Positions 1 to 8,921 of a DNA stretch of 64,000 bases are shown here, piece after piece; position 1 is the first letter of the stretch, and each line of letters starts with the position of its first letter. The notes below the pieces were generated by a model that saw nothing but the letters and a program-made list of their open reading frames with translations, was not told the origin of the DNA and searched no databases. The stretch is taken from contig PAME01000013.1 of assembly GCA_002707155.1 (NCBI GenBank), positions 1-64,000 on the forward strand, read 5' to 3'. The DNA comes from Crocinitomicaceae bacterium (GTDB lineage: Bacteria > Bacteroidota > Bacteroidia > Flavobacteriales_G > Salibacteraceae). The translations under genes were made by a program, and so were the position numbers.

Positions 1-1
1 T

Positions 2-1495
2 GCTGGTAAAGTGTGGGCAGGTACTACTTTAAGCACATCAAATGGGTTAGCTAAAAAAATTCCATTCACGGCTGGTTCAATGACATTAAAAGCATTAGTA
101 TACTCTCCTGATTCAGGTGTCATTGTTAAATTAAAAGTTGAAAACGCAACAACAGGAAGTATCAATGCTGAAGTTGATATGCGAACAACTGTTTCAAATG
201 CATGGGACACTCTAACCTTTGATTTCTCTTCCCCTTCAAACGGTAGTATTAATTTGACCAATGACTATGAAAAGGTCACTCTTTACTATGATTTTGGAAC
301 TATGGGTTCTGGCAAAACATATTATGTTGATAATGTATGGTTTGTTGCTGGAGGTACTCCTCCTCCTCCAGCCAAGAATCAAATAGACCTTCCAATAACT
401 TGGGATGATACTTTAAATATTGATTATTCTGTTGGTGATTTTGGTGGAAACGCGTCTGCTCAAGCGACAGATCCAACTAACGCATCCAATCTGGTACTAA
501 AATCAGAAAAAACTGCAACATCAATGACGTGGGCAGGAACGACAGTTAGTACTTCAATGGGACTTAAAAACAAAGTTCCTTTTGCAACTGATAAAACAAT
601 TGTTAAAGCTCTAGTTTACTCACCAGATGCGGGGACCATAGTAAGACTTAAAGCAGAAGACCACACTGATAACACTGTTACTGTTGAAACTGAGGCAACG
701 ACTACGGTTGCAAATACTTGGGAAACGTTATCATTCGATTTCTCTCAGCAGGTAGCTGGAACAGCTATTATTGATTTTGCAAAAACATATGACATGGTTT
801 CAATTTTCTACAATTTCGGAGTAGATGGAGCTACAGCAGGTGCAAAAACATATTATGTAGATAGTATTTATATGGGAACTGGCGGTGGAACTCCACCAAT
901 ACCTGATACTAATACTATTACTTTTAAAGTGGATATGAATACATTTACCGGAACTATGACAACTCCTGAAGTAAATGGAACATTCAACAACTGGTGTGGA
1001 AGCTGTACTCCAATGACTGATGCTGACAATGATAATATTTGGGAAGTCTCTGTTGATATTACTACTACAGAATTTGAATATAAATTCTCTTATGATAATT
1101 GGGCTGGACAAGAAACACTTGATTCCACTCTAGATTGTATAAAACAAACTGGAACGTTTGTTAATAGAATACTGAAAGTTAGTGGTGATACAACGCTTCC
1201 AGCAATGTGTTGGGAATCTTGTGAGACTTGTTTTCCTGAGGGAATTGAATCAGCGGAAAACTCCGACGGATTTGCGCTATATCCAAATCCTGCTAGTGAC
1301 CTTATAAATATTTTAGGTTCAATGATCATTTCTGATATAGTCATTGTAGATGTTTTAGGAAAAGAAGTATACAGTTCAAATCCGAACAATACTGAAGCGT
1401 CTATTTCTTTAGGTAATTTCGAAAACGGAATGTATATAATCAGTATCGTTGATAGTGAAGGTAACAACTCTGTTCAGAGATTTATTAAGCAATAA
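2..1495 (+). CDS. 3' part of a secreted carbohydrate-binding T9SS cargo protein
   Basis: The reading frame is open to the left edge, so the gene starts outside the window. Two copies of a beta-sandwich-like module follow each other (to about base 350, and about 385-880); both contain WAGTT and end in TYYVD before a Gly/Pro linker. They resemble modules common in flavobacterial secreted glycan-degrading proteins. Bases about 900-1230 encode a domain with VNGTFNNWCG and YKFSYDNW, the pattern of a starch-binding/CBM48-like fold, with several cysteines. The last 80 residues are a T9SS type A sorting domain (LYPNPASD, VLGKEVY, ENGMYIISI). The role is probably glycan binding at the cell surface. 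The catalytic part, if any, lies upstream and cannot be seen. A strong terminator follows. T9SS export is well supported; the substrate is not. Confidence 0.8.
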   Translation, partial: AGKVWAGTTLSTSNGLAKKIPFTAGSMTLKALVYSPDSGVIVKLKVENATTGSINAEVDMRTTVSNAWDTLTFDFSSPSNGSINLTNDYEKVTLYYDFGTMGSGKTYYVDNVWFVAGGTPPPPAKNQIDLPITWDDTLNIDYSVGDFGGNASAQATDPTNASNLVLKSEKTATSMTWAGTTVSTSMGLKNKVPFATDKTIVKALVYSPDAGTIVRLKAEDHTDNTVTVETEATTTVANTWETLSFDFSQQVAGTAIIDFAKTYDMVSIFYNFGVDGATAGAKTYYVDSIYMGTGGGTPPIPDTNTITFKVDMNTFTGTMTTPEVNGTFNNWCGSCTPMTDADNDNIWEVSVDITTTEFEYKFSYDNWAGQETLDSTLDCIKQTGTFVNRILKVSGDTTLPAMCWESCETCFPEGIESAENSDGFALYPNPASDLINILGSMIISDIVIVDVLGKEVYSSNPNNTEASISLGNFENGMYIISIVDSEGNNSVQRFIKQ

Positions 1496-1516
1496 ATAGT
1501 TTTTTTTTAGTTTATG

Positions 1517-1547
1517 AGGCGGGATATATTTATCCCGCCTTTTTTTT
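1517..1547 (+). terminator. Rho-independent terminator
   Basis: A perfect 10-bp stem (1517-1526 with 1531-1540, GGCGGGATA type) with a 4-nt loop is followed by seven T. It ends the secreted protein gene. Confidence 0.92.
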
Positions 1548-1606
1548 GCTCATTTTTTACTTTACTTTTCACCAACTTATAATTACAACTTAAATATTCT
1601 CTCAAG

Positions 1607-1699
1607 ATGGACACTACTACTTACATAATTATTGTCGTTTGTTGCATTATTCCGGTTTTAGCTGTTGTTTTCTTTTCTAAAAAGAAGAAAAAAGATTGA
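1607..1699 (+). CDS. 30-residue single-pass membrane peptide
   Basis: ATG at 1607 opens a 30-codon frame ending TGA at 1697. The peptide starts MDTTTY, has about 17 hydrophobic residues (IIIVVCCIIPVLAVVFF) and ends in SKKKKKD, the layout of a small inner-membrane peptide with a cytoplasmic lysine tail. It sits alone between a terminator and the J-domain gene. I do not recognise a family. The composition is more protein-like than chance would give in this AT-rich DNA, but a 30-codon frame is weak evidence on its own. Confidence 0.45.
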   Translation: MDTTTYIIIVVCCIIPVLAVVFFSKKKKKD

Positions 1700-1745
1700 T
1701 TAGATACCAAACGACTTTGATGCACTTATTATATCCTTTTCGATA

Positions 1746-2302
1746 GTGTTTACCAAATACTATCGATTATTAGGTTTAGAGCCTAATGCAGGAATTCAAG
1801 TAATTAAAAGAGCCTATCGAAAGCTTGCAAAAAGCTACCACCCAGATTTAAATTTACCAACCAGCGATAGAGAAAAATTCATTGAAATTACCAAGGCATA
1901 TGATGGTCTGATAGAACGGTTAAAAAGACCTCGATTAACCAAATACGTTCACACCAAAAAAAGTTATAAGCCAAGAGAAAAAGACGAGGAACACGCCAAC
2001 CAGCGGATAACGCCAATCGCTATGCCAGAATGCGTTACAAAACCTACAAAAAAGAAAGCGAGGCTTTTGTAGACAAGGAACATTTTTGGAAATATCGGCT
2101 CTATTTGTATTGTGGAATGATCCTTATCTATGGCATATATTTAGTAATTGCCTTCAGTATAATTTCTGGTTTTATGGTTTCGTCGATAAATAATCCCTTG
2201 CTTTGGTTCCTTTCCTTAGGTTTATTTCTTTTTTGGCATAGGACACATCATTTGTTTTTAGGCTGGAAAAAGGATTTTACAAATGTTTTTAACGATCAAT
2301 AA
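1746..2302 (+). pseudogene. J-domain membrane protein, apparently frameshifted
   Basis: Frame 1 (1746-2072, GTG start) encodes an N-terminal J domain: YYRLLGLEP, AYRKLAKSY, then the HPD signature at residues 32-34. This domain stimulates Hsp70/DnaK ATPase. Frame 2 holds the natural continuation (ATG at 2030, open back to a stop at 1967): ANRYARMRYKTYKK, a segment that follows the J domain in related Bacteroidota proteins as I recall them, then two hydrophobic segments and a basic C terminus, ending at 2302. The frame 1 tail after about residue 80 looks out of frame. A single-base change between about 1970 and 2020, perhaps in the AAAAA at 1978-1982, would join them into one protein of about 185 residues. 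The alternatives are two separate overlapping genes or a sequencing error. Confidence 0.62.
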
Positions 2303-2313
2303 AAAATTCTATA

Positions 2314-2952
2314 ATGAATGAAATCTCCATTTTACACGGAATTGCTGGTTATGTAATATTTGCAACTGGCCTTCTTCAATACGTACTTAAAAAAGGAGGA
2401 AAACGACATCGTTTAATTGGAAAAATCTACTTTTTTACCTGGTTTGTTTTGGTTATAAGTGGCGCTAGTATTGGCGGTATAATGATTACATTCCTTGGAC
2501 TTTTTGGTTTGTATTATGCAGTCACCGGAATTCGATTTGCTGTTGTAAAAGCCCAACCAAACACGCTTATGGATAAAGCAATCACAGTAGCAGGTTTTGC
2601 CTGTTCGATTGCAATATTATTTTTTGCTGGAAAATTCTATATGAAAGGAAACGTAAGCTTTGCGACCATATTTCTCGTCTTTGGATTGCTTTTCGGAATC
2701 AACTCTTTTAAAGATGTCAGAACCCTGTTTTTTAGAGCAAATAAACATCCACTGGCGTCGCACAAAATGTATTTGTACTTTGAGCATTACACTCGATTTA
2801 CCATTTCTTTTATAGCTGCATTAACTGCATTTAGTGCCATTCAAAACATAACGCCAATCGTTGTAGTAAACTGGATGCTACCTACAGTATTGGGCACAGT
2901 ATATCTTTTTTATGTTGGAAAAAAATATCGAAAACAGTTTAAGATAGACTAG
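2314..2952 (+). CDS. DUF2306-like multi-pass membrane protein
   Basis: A 212-residue integral membrane protein with about six to seven hydrophobic helices. The N terminus has LHGIAGYVIFATGLLQY, then KRHRLIGKIY, the His-Arg pattern of DUF2306-type predicted membrane proteins (helix, short basic loop with H, then HRLIGKIY). No enzymatic motif is visible. It starts 11 bases after the J-domain locus and is probably cotranscribed. Its stop codon overlaps that of the convergent hydroxylase gene (TAG at 2950-2952 against 2949-2951). Function unknown. Confidence 0.7.
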   Translation: MNEISILHGIAGYVIFATGLLQYVLKKGGKRHRLIGKIYFFTWFVLVISGASIGGIMITFLGLFGLYYAVTGIRFAVVKAQPNTLMDKAITVAGFACSIAILFFAGKFYMKGNVSFATIFLVFGLLFGINSFKDVRTLFFRANKHPLASHKMYLYFEHYTRFTISFIAALTAFSAIQNITPIVVVNWMLPTVLGTVYLFYVGKKYRKQFKID

Positions 2953-3968
2953 CTAGTTTTTTCTTCCTTTTTCTGGACTAAACCATAGGTAAACTGGCCT
3001 GCAAATGAATCAGGGAACTCTTCCACACCGTCAAAGCCTAGCTCAATATCGCGTCCATCTTTTGGAATTACGGCACTGCCAAAAATGTAATCCCATAGTG
3101 CTAGCGAAATCCCGAAATTTATTCCTTTGATTCGACCTTCTGGTAAAGCACGAACATGATGCCAAATATGCATTTCAGGACTATTGAAAATATATTTCAT
3201 CCAAGGGCCAAGTGACAAGGCAAAAAGAATGGGCATACCTACTATCCATGCAATTGCATTTATTAATTCCATACCTGTTTGATCTATAATAAACAAGCAT
3301 ACAAGCAATCCTAAAACACCTGCTTTATAAAACCCTGTTACCTTAACATTTGCATGATTATGGTGTCCAATAGCTAAACTAAACAAGTGAATTATAAAAA
3401 AATCATACAACCCAATTCCAAGTAAAGCCAATGGTAAATATTCTATCGTTCTATAAACAATGGTTTCCATCCAATGGTAACGCAGATGCGCTGCAAATCC
3501 CATTTCTTTTGCTGAATGATGTACTTTATGGAATTCCCATAATCGAGGCGTAGCGTGCAAAAGCCTATGAACATTCCACTGTACGAAATCTCTTACTAAA
3601 AAACCAATTAACAAAATCGACCAGTAAGGAAACCCGTTCAAAGGATCAAAAGTGAAGGAGCTTATTCCTGTTAAACCTTGCAAAGCATTGTTCATGAGTT
3701 TTACGACTACATCTGAAATTCCATTATAGACTATCAGTGAAAACAAAAAGAAATTGAAAAACATATAGAATGCATCCAACCAAAAATCTTTACGAAATTT
3801 AGGTTGCTCTTTTCTCCAAGGTTTCACCCATTCCAATACCATAAAAAAAACTGAAATGGCAATTAGCCAATAGAAATAATTGTGCAGTGTTGGGTGTGTA
3901 ATTTCATACCACAAGTATTGCGCATAGCCTTTGTAACCATTGATAAATGCATCTAAATACTCGCCCAT
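2949..3968 (-). CDS. sterol desaturase / fatty acid hydroxylase superfamily protein
   Basis: 339 residues with several membrane helices and the clustered histidines of the membrane-bound di-iron fatty acid hydroxylase superfamily: HRLLH at 134-138, HKVHH at 147-151, HHNH at 202-205 and HIWHH at 267-271. Proteins of this class insert oxygen or a double bond into sterol, fatty acyl or ether-lipid chains, using O2 and a di-iron centre at the cytosolic membrane face. The ATG at 3968 is well placed after a TAATTTTG promoter element. The substrate cannot be told from sequence. It is transcribed away from the TPR/aroA unit. Confidence 0.85.
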   Translation of the reverse strand: MGEYLDAFINGYKGYAQYLWYEITHPTLHNYFYWLIAISVFFMVLEWVKPWRKEQPKFRKDFWLDAFYMFFNFFLFSLIVYNGISDVVVKLMNNALQGLTGISSFTFDPLNGFPYWSILLIGFLVRDFVQWNVHRLLHATPRLWEFHKVHHSAKEMGFAAHLRYHWMETIVYRTIEYLPLALLGIGLYDFFIIHLFSLAIGHHNHANVKVTGFYKAGVLGLLVCLFIIDQTGMELINAIAWIVGMPILFALSLGPWMKYIFNSPEMHIWHHVRALPEGRIKGINFGISLALWDYIFGSAVIPKDGRDIELGFDGVEEFPDSFAGQFTYGLVQKKEEKTS

Positions 3969-3990
3969 ACTACTTCTAATTATTGTAAAT

Positions 3991-3998
3991 CAAAATTA
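3991..3998 (-). promoter_or_regulatory. Bacteroidota -7 promoter element (hydroxylase gene)
   Basis: TAATTTTG on the minus strand (consensus TAnnTTTG), 22 bases before the ATG. No clear -33 TTTG. Confidence 0.5.
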
Positions 3999-4067
3999 TT
4001 ACAACAAAGCTTAGTAATGTTCTCCTTTAAAACAATAATCGTTAATGATTAAAGTTACGTATTAGCC

Positions 4068-4075
4068 TAATTTTG
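4068..4075 (+). promoter_or_regulatory. Bacteroidota -7 promoter element (TPR gene)
   Basis: TAATTTTG ends only 4 bases before the GTG start at 4080. If it is used, the transcript has almost no leader. Confidence 0.4.
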
Positions 4076-4079
4076 AAGT

Positions 4080-6038
4080 GTGCGATCAATACTTATTCTT
4101 TCGTTTGTTTTATTCCTAAATGTTGAATCATTTGGACAGCTAAAAGCCGAGAAATATATCGCCATGGCTAGAGAGGATATTAATAATCAAAATTACACTC
4201 TTGCGATACAAAAACTCAATTTTGCAATTAAATCCAAACCCTATCTTATTGATGCTTATTTCCTTAGAGCATCTTCTAAATATCGATTAGGTGACTATAA
4301 AGGTGCTACCGACGATTACACCCAATGCATTCTAATAAACCCTCTAAGCGCAGCTTCCTTTCAAAACAGGGGAATTGCACGAGCCCAATTCAACGATCAT
4401 TTTGGTGCTATTGAAGACTATAAATTGGCGATAAAAATAGACCCGTTAAACTACTTTATCTTCGTTCAGAAAGCTAGTAGTGAAGTTCAAATTGAAGAAT
4501 ATGACAATGCGTTAACTTCAGTTGATAAAGCAATTTCCATTAATCCCTACTTGGGCTCTGGTTATGTACTTAGGGGTATTGTTCTCAATCAATTAGAAGA
4601 ATATGAAAAGGCTATAGTTGATTTTAATAAAGCGATAGAATTAGATCCTACTGACGCCGAACCATGGTTGAGAAAGGCGGTTTCCCAAAACTCTTTGCTC
4701 AACCCTACAGGAGCTTTATCAGATTGTGATTCAGCCATTGCAAGAGACTCCACTTCTTCTCTAGGCTATTTTATAAAGGGTAATATTTACGCTGATCAAC
4801 TAGACTATAAGGACGCTGAAGAAAATTATTCTAAGGTTATTGAACTCAATCCAAACAACGCATTGGCATTCTACAACAGAGGAAACATTAGAATAAAGCT
4901 GGATAATTATAATGGTGCTGCATACGATTACAAAAAAGTAATTGATATAAATCCCGATAACATTTTAGCGCATTTCAATTTGGCACTTACTTTTCATAAA
5001 ATGGATTTGTATAAAAACGCAGAAATGGAATATTCAACTGTAATTACGCTTTATCCAGAAATGGAAGACGCTTGGTTTAATCGTGCATTTGTGCGTCGGA
5101 AACTGGGAAACGAAGCTGGAGCACAGATTGATTTCATTAAAGGGAATAGTATTCGTGGGCAAAATCGAGAAAAGGAATACAATCTTGAAGAAGAAGAAAT
5201 TCTAAAGCGATTTACCCAAATGGACGCTAATTTCTATCATCCCAATTTTGACGAAAACGAGCAGCGTATAGTAATCCTAGCCATGCCCTTTTTCGAAATT
5301 AAAAGTATTGCTTACCGAGAAATTGAAAAGGCTCATTTGTATTACAACACCCCGTTGGTGAACGATTATAATGAAATACACAAAAACCAACCCTTCTTCT
5401 ACATTACTAATTATTTATTGAATGAAAATGTACCGACAGCCGAAGAGCAGTTCGCTGTGTATAACAAAAAATCATTGGATATAGGAAACAGCAAAGACGA
5501 TCGGTTTTATTTGTGGCAAGCCATGATTTACAAATCTGAATTTGACTTCAACAATGCAATTGCCACCTACGATACCTTACTCACCAAGAATCCAAATTCG
5601 GCATTGGCCTATTTTAACAAAGCCAATGCTATGTTGGATTTATTGGAACTTCTACTTAAGCTAGAAACTGGGAATGGTGAGTTTATTAATGCTGGTGACG
5701 AGTATAAATCGATTGAATTAAAGGATGTTGAAACGGTTAACCTTCGATTAAAAGAAATTGAAAACTTATACGAAAAGGCAATTGAATTAGAATCCGATTT
5801 TTATTTAGCCTGGTTTAATAAGGCTATTGTTCTTGGTGAACAGCGGGACTTCCAAGGATCTTTGGAAGCTTATTCAAAAGCTATCAAAATAAACGAAGAC
5901 TTTAAAGAAGCCTATCTCAATAGAGGACTGAATTACTTGTTTTTAGATAATCCAAAAAAAGCATGCAGCGATCTTAGTAAAGCAGGAGAATTAGGATTAA
6001 GTGAAGCATACAAAATCATTAAAAAATACTGTAAGTAA
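4080..6038 (+). CDS. secreted TPR-repeat protein
   Basis: 652 residues. A signal peptide (about residues 1-20, ending SFGQ) is followed by about nine consecutive tetratricopeptide repeats (about 22-340; motifs AIEDYKLAIKIDP, AIVDFNKAIELDP, AYYDYKK types), a less regular middle (about 360-460), and further TPRs to the end (AIATYDTLLTKNPNSALAYF; EAYSKAIKINEDFKEAYLNRG). TPR solenoids are protein-protein scaffolds; export suggests a periplasmic or outer-membrane assembly role. The only start that keeps the signal peptide is GTG at 4080. The stop overlaps the aroA start by one base (TAATG), so the two are translationally coupled. No partner can be named. Confidence 0.8.
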   Translation: MRSILILSFVLFLNVESFGQLKAEKYIAMAREDINNQNYTLAIQKLNFAIKSKPYLIDAYFLRASSKYRLGDYKGATDDYTQCILINPLSAASFQNRGIARAQFNDHFGAIEDYKLAIKIDPLNYFIFVQKASSEVQIEEYDNALTSVDKAISINPYLGSGYVLRGIVLNQLEEYEKAIVDFNKAIELDPTDAEPWLRKAVSQNSLLNPTGALSDCDSAIARDSTSSLGYFIKGNIYADQLDYKDAEENYSKVIELNPNNALAFYNRGNIRIKLDNYNGAAYDYKKVIDINPDNILAHFNLALTFHKMDLYKNAEMEYSTVITLYPEMEDAWFNRAFVRRKLGNEAGAQIDFIKGNSIRGQNREKEYNLEEEEILKRFTQMDANFYHPNFDENEQRIVILAMPFFEIKSIAYREIEKAHLYYNTPLVNDYNEIHKNQPFFYITNYLLNENVPTAEEQFAVYNKKSLDIGNSKDDRFYLWQAMIYKSEFDFNNAIATYDTLLTKNPNSALAYFNKANAMLDLLELLLKLETGNGEFINAGDEYKSIELKDVETVNLRLKEIENLYEKAIELESDFYLAWFNKAIVLGEQRDFQGSLEAYSKAIKINEDFKEAYLNRGLNYLFLDNPKKACSDLSKAGELGLSEAYKIIKKYCK

Positions 6039-7261
6039 TGTTGCTGGATTTTAGTGATATCGTAAAACTGATAGCTGGAAATGTAAATCTTCCAATTTCC
6101 AAAAGTCTTTCCAACCGGGCTTTAATTCTATCCGCAATTTCTCAGAATAAAATTTCAATACTAGAAATTTCAGACGCAAATGATTCAGTGGTTCTTGAAA
6201 AATGCTTAAAATCATCAGACGATGTAATCAATGTAGAAGATGCGGGTACAGTTATGCGTTTTCTTACAGCATATTTTGCTTTTCAAAATCAATCACTTCA
6301 AATTCAGGGCACTGATCGTATGCATGAGCGTCCTATTGGAGTGCTGGTTGAAGCGTTGAATTCAATTGGAGCTTTTGTATCCTATTCTGGGAAAGAAGGC
6401 TTTCCTCCTCTTCAAATTGAATTTTGTGATAAGGATGCTCTTAAAAATGAAGTCTCAATATCGGCTGAAACCAGTAGTCAGTTTATTTCCGCTTTGATGT
6501 TGATTGCTCCTTCGTTGCCCCAAGGTTTGACTATTAACCTCACAGGTAAGGTCGCTTCAAGGCCGTATATTGAAATGACCAATAATTTACTTCAACAAAC
6601 TGGAGTAAAATCGACAATTACAGAAAATAAGATTAGTATTCCCTTCCATGAATTTGAACCTCAAGCACTTGAATTAGAGTCCGATTGGTCCGGTGCCAGT
6701 TATTTTTATGCTATTGCTGCGCTAATACCTGGTTCAACAATTCAATTAGACAATTTGAATTCAAATTCTTTTCAGGGTGATTCAGTTTTGGTAGTTTGGT
6801 TCGAGAGATATTTTGGAATTAGCTCGTACTTTAATAAAAATGGTGTCTCACTTTCGGCTATTTCAAATTTCCTATTCCCTAAAGAATTGGAATTAGACTT
6901 TTCGAATTATCCTGACCTTGCTCAAACCATAGTGGTATTATGTGCTTGTTTAGGAATAAAATTAAAAGCCACTGGGCTTGAATCGCTGTTGATAAAAGAA
7001 ACGAATCGTATAAACGCATTGTCAACTGAGCTAAAAAAATTAGGTATCGCTACCTACACGACCTCTAACAGTATAGAAATTGATGAAAAAATTCAATTTT
7101 CGGCAACACCTGTAGAGATCAATACGTACCAAGATCATCGCATGGCTATGGCCTTTTCAATGGTATCATTCATTCGGCCAATAGAATTAGACAATGAAAA
7201 AGTGGTAACTAAATCCTTTCCAAAATTCTTCACAGAATTGAAAAATATAATTTCCTCCTAA
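6038..7261 (+). CDS. aroA: 3-phosphoshikimate 1-carboxyvinyltransferase (EPSP synthase)
   Basis: Transfers the enolpyruvyl group of PEP to shikimate-3-phosphate, the sixth step of the shikimate pathway to chorismate and aromatic amino acids. 407 residues, slightly shorter than the usual 425-430. Family motifs are present: LPISKSLSNRA with the substrate-binding Lys at residue 22, DAGTVMRFLTA, MHERPIG, SSQFISALM, SDWSGASYF, the catalytic region IKETNRI, and DHRMAMAF near the C terminus. The first 15 residues are shortened against E. coli. ATG overlaps the stop of the TPR gene. The protein is cytosolic. Confidence 0.95.
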   Translation: MLLDFSDIVKLIAGNVNLPISKSLSNRALILSAISQNKISILEISDANDSVVLEKCLKSSDDVINVEDAGTVMRFLTAYFAFQNQSLQIQGTDRMHERPIGVLVEALNSIGAFVSYSGKEGFPPLQIEFCDKDALKNEVSISAETSSQFISALMLIAPSLPQGLTINLTGKVASRPYIEMTNNLLQQTGVKSTITENKISIPFHEFEPQALELESDWSGASYFYAIAALIPGSTIQLDNLNSNSFQGDSVLVVWFERYFGISSYFNKNGVSLSAISNFLFPKELELDFSNYPDLAQTIVVLCACLGIKLKATGLESLLIKETNRINALSTELKKLGIATYTTSNSIEIDEKIQFSATPVEINTYQDHRMAMAFSMVSFIRPIELDNEKVVTKSFPKFFTELKNIISS

Positions 7262-7289
7262 GGCCAAATTTTCTGCAATCCGAAACGCT

Positions 7290-7297
7290 TAAATTTG
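7290..7297 (+). promoter_or_regulatory. Bacteroidota -7 promoter element (Cys lipoprotein gene)
   Basis: TAAATTTG, 21 bases before the ATG at 7318. Confidence 0.5.
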
Positions 7298-7317
7298 CAC
7301 TCAATAAAAAGCACTTC

Positions 7318-7599
7318 ATGAAAATTATTATCACCTTACTTTCTGTTTTTCTTGCTGTAAATTTCTCTGCTTGTACTAAAGATCAAACTTGCACTTGCAC
7401 TTCAACTAGCTCAGCAACTGCTGATGGAGAACCTTTCCCATTGTATACTGCAACAAATACTGTTGAGTCCTACGATAAAAAAATGAAAGACAAAGACGCA
7501 GATGAATGGTGTACGACTTTCGAAGATTCATTAACTACCTCCCAGTCTGGTAATGGATTTAACTACGAAGTATTTGAAAAAACAAGTTGTACTCTGTAA
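7318..7599 (+). CDS. small cysteine lipoprotein, CxC type
   Basis: 93 residues: a lipoprotein signal peptide with lipobox Cys (NFSAC), then TKDQTCTCTS, an extended Thr/Ser-rich stretch, a Cys in DEWCTTF and a last Cys in TSCTL. Besides the lipidated Cys there are four more, enough for two disulfides. The pattern (lipobox Cys, about three polar residues, x, CxC, one middle Cys, one C-terminal Cys) is the one seen in the array at 54.7-57.9 kb, so this is a dispersed member of that family. It lies 9 bases before mtaB but has its own -7 element. Function unknown; periplasmic face of inner or outer membrane. Confidence 0.78.
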   Translation: MKIIITLLSVFLAVNFSACTKDQTCTCTSTSSATADGEPFPLYTATNTVESYDKKMKDKDADEWCTTFEDSLTTSQSGNGFNYEVFEKTSCTL

Positions 7600-7607
7600 T
7601 CTAAGTA

Positions 7608-8921
7608 ATGCATCCCAACAAAAAAGTTGCTTTTTACACCCTAGGCTGTAAGCTCAATTTCTCAGAGACCTCGAGTATTGCTAAATCTTTTAATGAACAG
7701 GGTTTTGCTACTGTAGATTTTTCGGATCATGCTGACTGTTACGTAATCAATACCTGTTCGGTAACTGATAACGCTGACAAAAAATGCCGAAACATTGTGC
7801 GCAAAGCATTGCGCACCAATCCAACTGGATTTGTAATTGTAGTGGGTTGTTATGCTCAATTGAAGCCTGAAGAAATTAAAAGCATTGAAGGAGTTGATTT
7901 GGTATTGGGAGCTGAAGAAAAATTCAATGCATTGGATCATATTGGATCTTTAGACAAAAATGAATCTGGGATCGCATTATATGATAAGATTGGAAAAGTA
8001 AAAGAGTTCTTTCCTTCATTTTCTTCTGGTGACAGAACGCGCAGTTTCCTGAAGATTCAAGATGGCTGTGATTATTTCTGCGCCTTCTGCACTATTCCTT
8101 TAGCGCGTGGTAGAAGCAGAAGTAATACCGTTAAAGAAACGATAAAAACCGCCAAAGAAGTTGCTTTAACCGAAGCCAAAGAAGTTGTGATCACTGGAGT
8201 AAATATTGGTGATTTTGGAAAGGGAACTGCGGAAACCTTCTACGATTTAGTTAAAGAATTAGATCAAATTGAAGGCATTGACCGCTTCCGTATTTCAAGT
8301 ATAGAACCCAATTTATTGAGCGACGAAATCATAGATTACGTGAGTACATCGAAACGATTTGTTCCTCACTTTCATATTCCATTGCAATCTGGTTCAGACA
8401 ATTTATTGGTTGCTATGCGCCGAAAATATCTTTCTGACTTATATAGAAATCGAGTTGGATTGATAAAAAAACTAATGCCTGACGCCTGTATTGGTGTTGA
8501 CGTTATTATTGGTTTTCCAGGAGAAACAGACCAAGAATTCCAAACTACTTATGACTTTTTGATAGAGTTGGACGTTTCCTATTTACACGTATTCACCTAT
8601 TCAGAAAGAGATAATACAACTGCTGTGCGATTGGATGATGTAGTTCCAATGGAAACAAGAAACAAGCGCAGTAAAATGCTAAGAATTTTATCTGCCAAAA
8701 AGAAACGAAAATTCTACGAATCTCAAATAGGGACTGAGCACACCGTGTTGTGGGAAGCTACTAACGAAGAAGGTTTTATGACTGGTTTTACAGAAAATTA
8801 CGTAAAAGTTCAAACGCCTTTCGACGCTGCTAAAGTGAACAAAACAGAAAAAGTGTTTTTGGATAAAATCGATGGGAATGGAAACGTTTTAGTAACCATT
8901 TTAGAACCAATAACTGCATAA
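7608..8921 (+). CDS. mtaB: tRNA (t6A37) methylthiotransferase MtaB
   Basis: A radical-SAM enzyme that adds a methylthio group to N6-threonylcarbamoyladenosine 37 of tRNAs decoding ANN codons. N-terminal domain cysteines at 14 (TLGCKLN), 50 and 81 hold the auxiliary Fe-S cluster. The radical-SAM motif CxxxCxxC is at 154-158-161 (GCDYFCAFC). A TRAM-like RNA-binding segment occupies about the last 60 residues. TLGCKLN and the 437-residue length fit MtaB better than MiaB or RimO. The stop overlaps the next ATG (TAATG), so it heads a coupled three-gene unit. Confidence 0.93.
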   Translation: MHPNKKVAFYTLGCKLNFSETSSIAKSFNEQGFATVDFSDHADCYVINTCSVTDNADKKCRNIVRKALRTNPTGFVIVVGCYAQLKPEEIKSIEGVDLVLGAEEKFNALDHIGSLDKNESGIALYDKIGKVKEFFPSFSSGDRTRSFLKIQDGCDYFCAFCTIPLARGRSRSNTVKETIKTAKEVALTEAKEVVITGVNIGDFGKGTAETFYDLVKELDQIEGIDRFRISSIEPNLLSDEIIDYVSTSKRFVPHFHIPLQSGSDNLLVAMRRKYLSDLYRNRVGLIKKLMPDACIGVDVIIGFPGETDQEFQTTYDFLIELDVSYLHVFTYSERDNTTAVRLDDVVPMETRNKRSKMLRILSAKKKRKFYESQIGTEHTVLWEATNEEGFMTGFTENYVKVQTPFDAAKVNKTEKVFLDKIDGNGNVLVTILEPITA

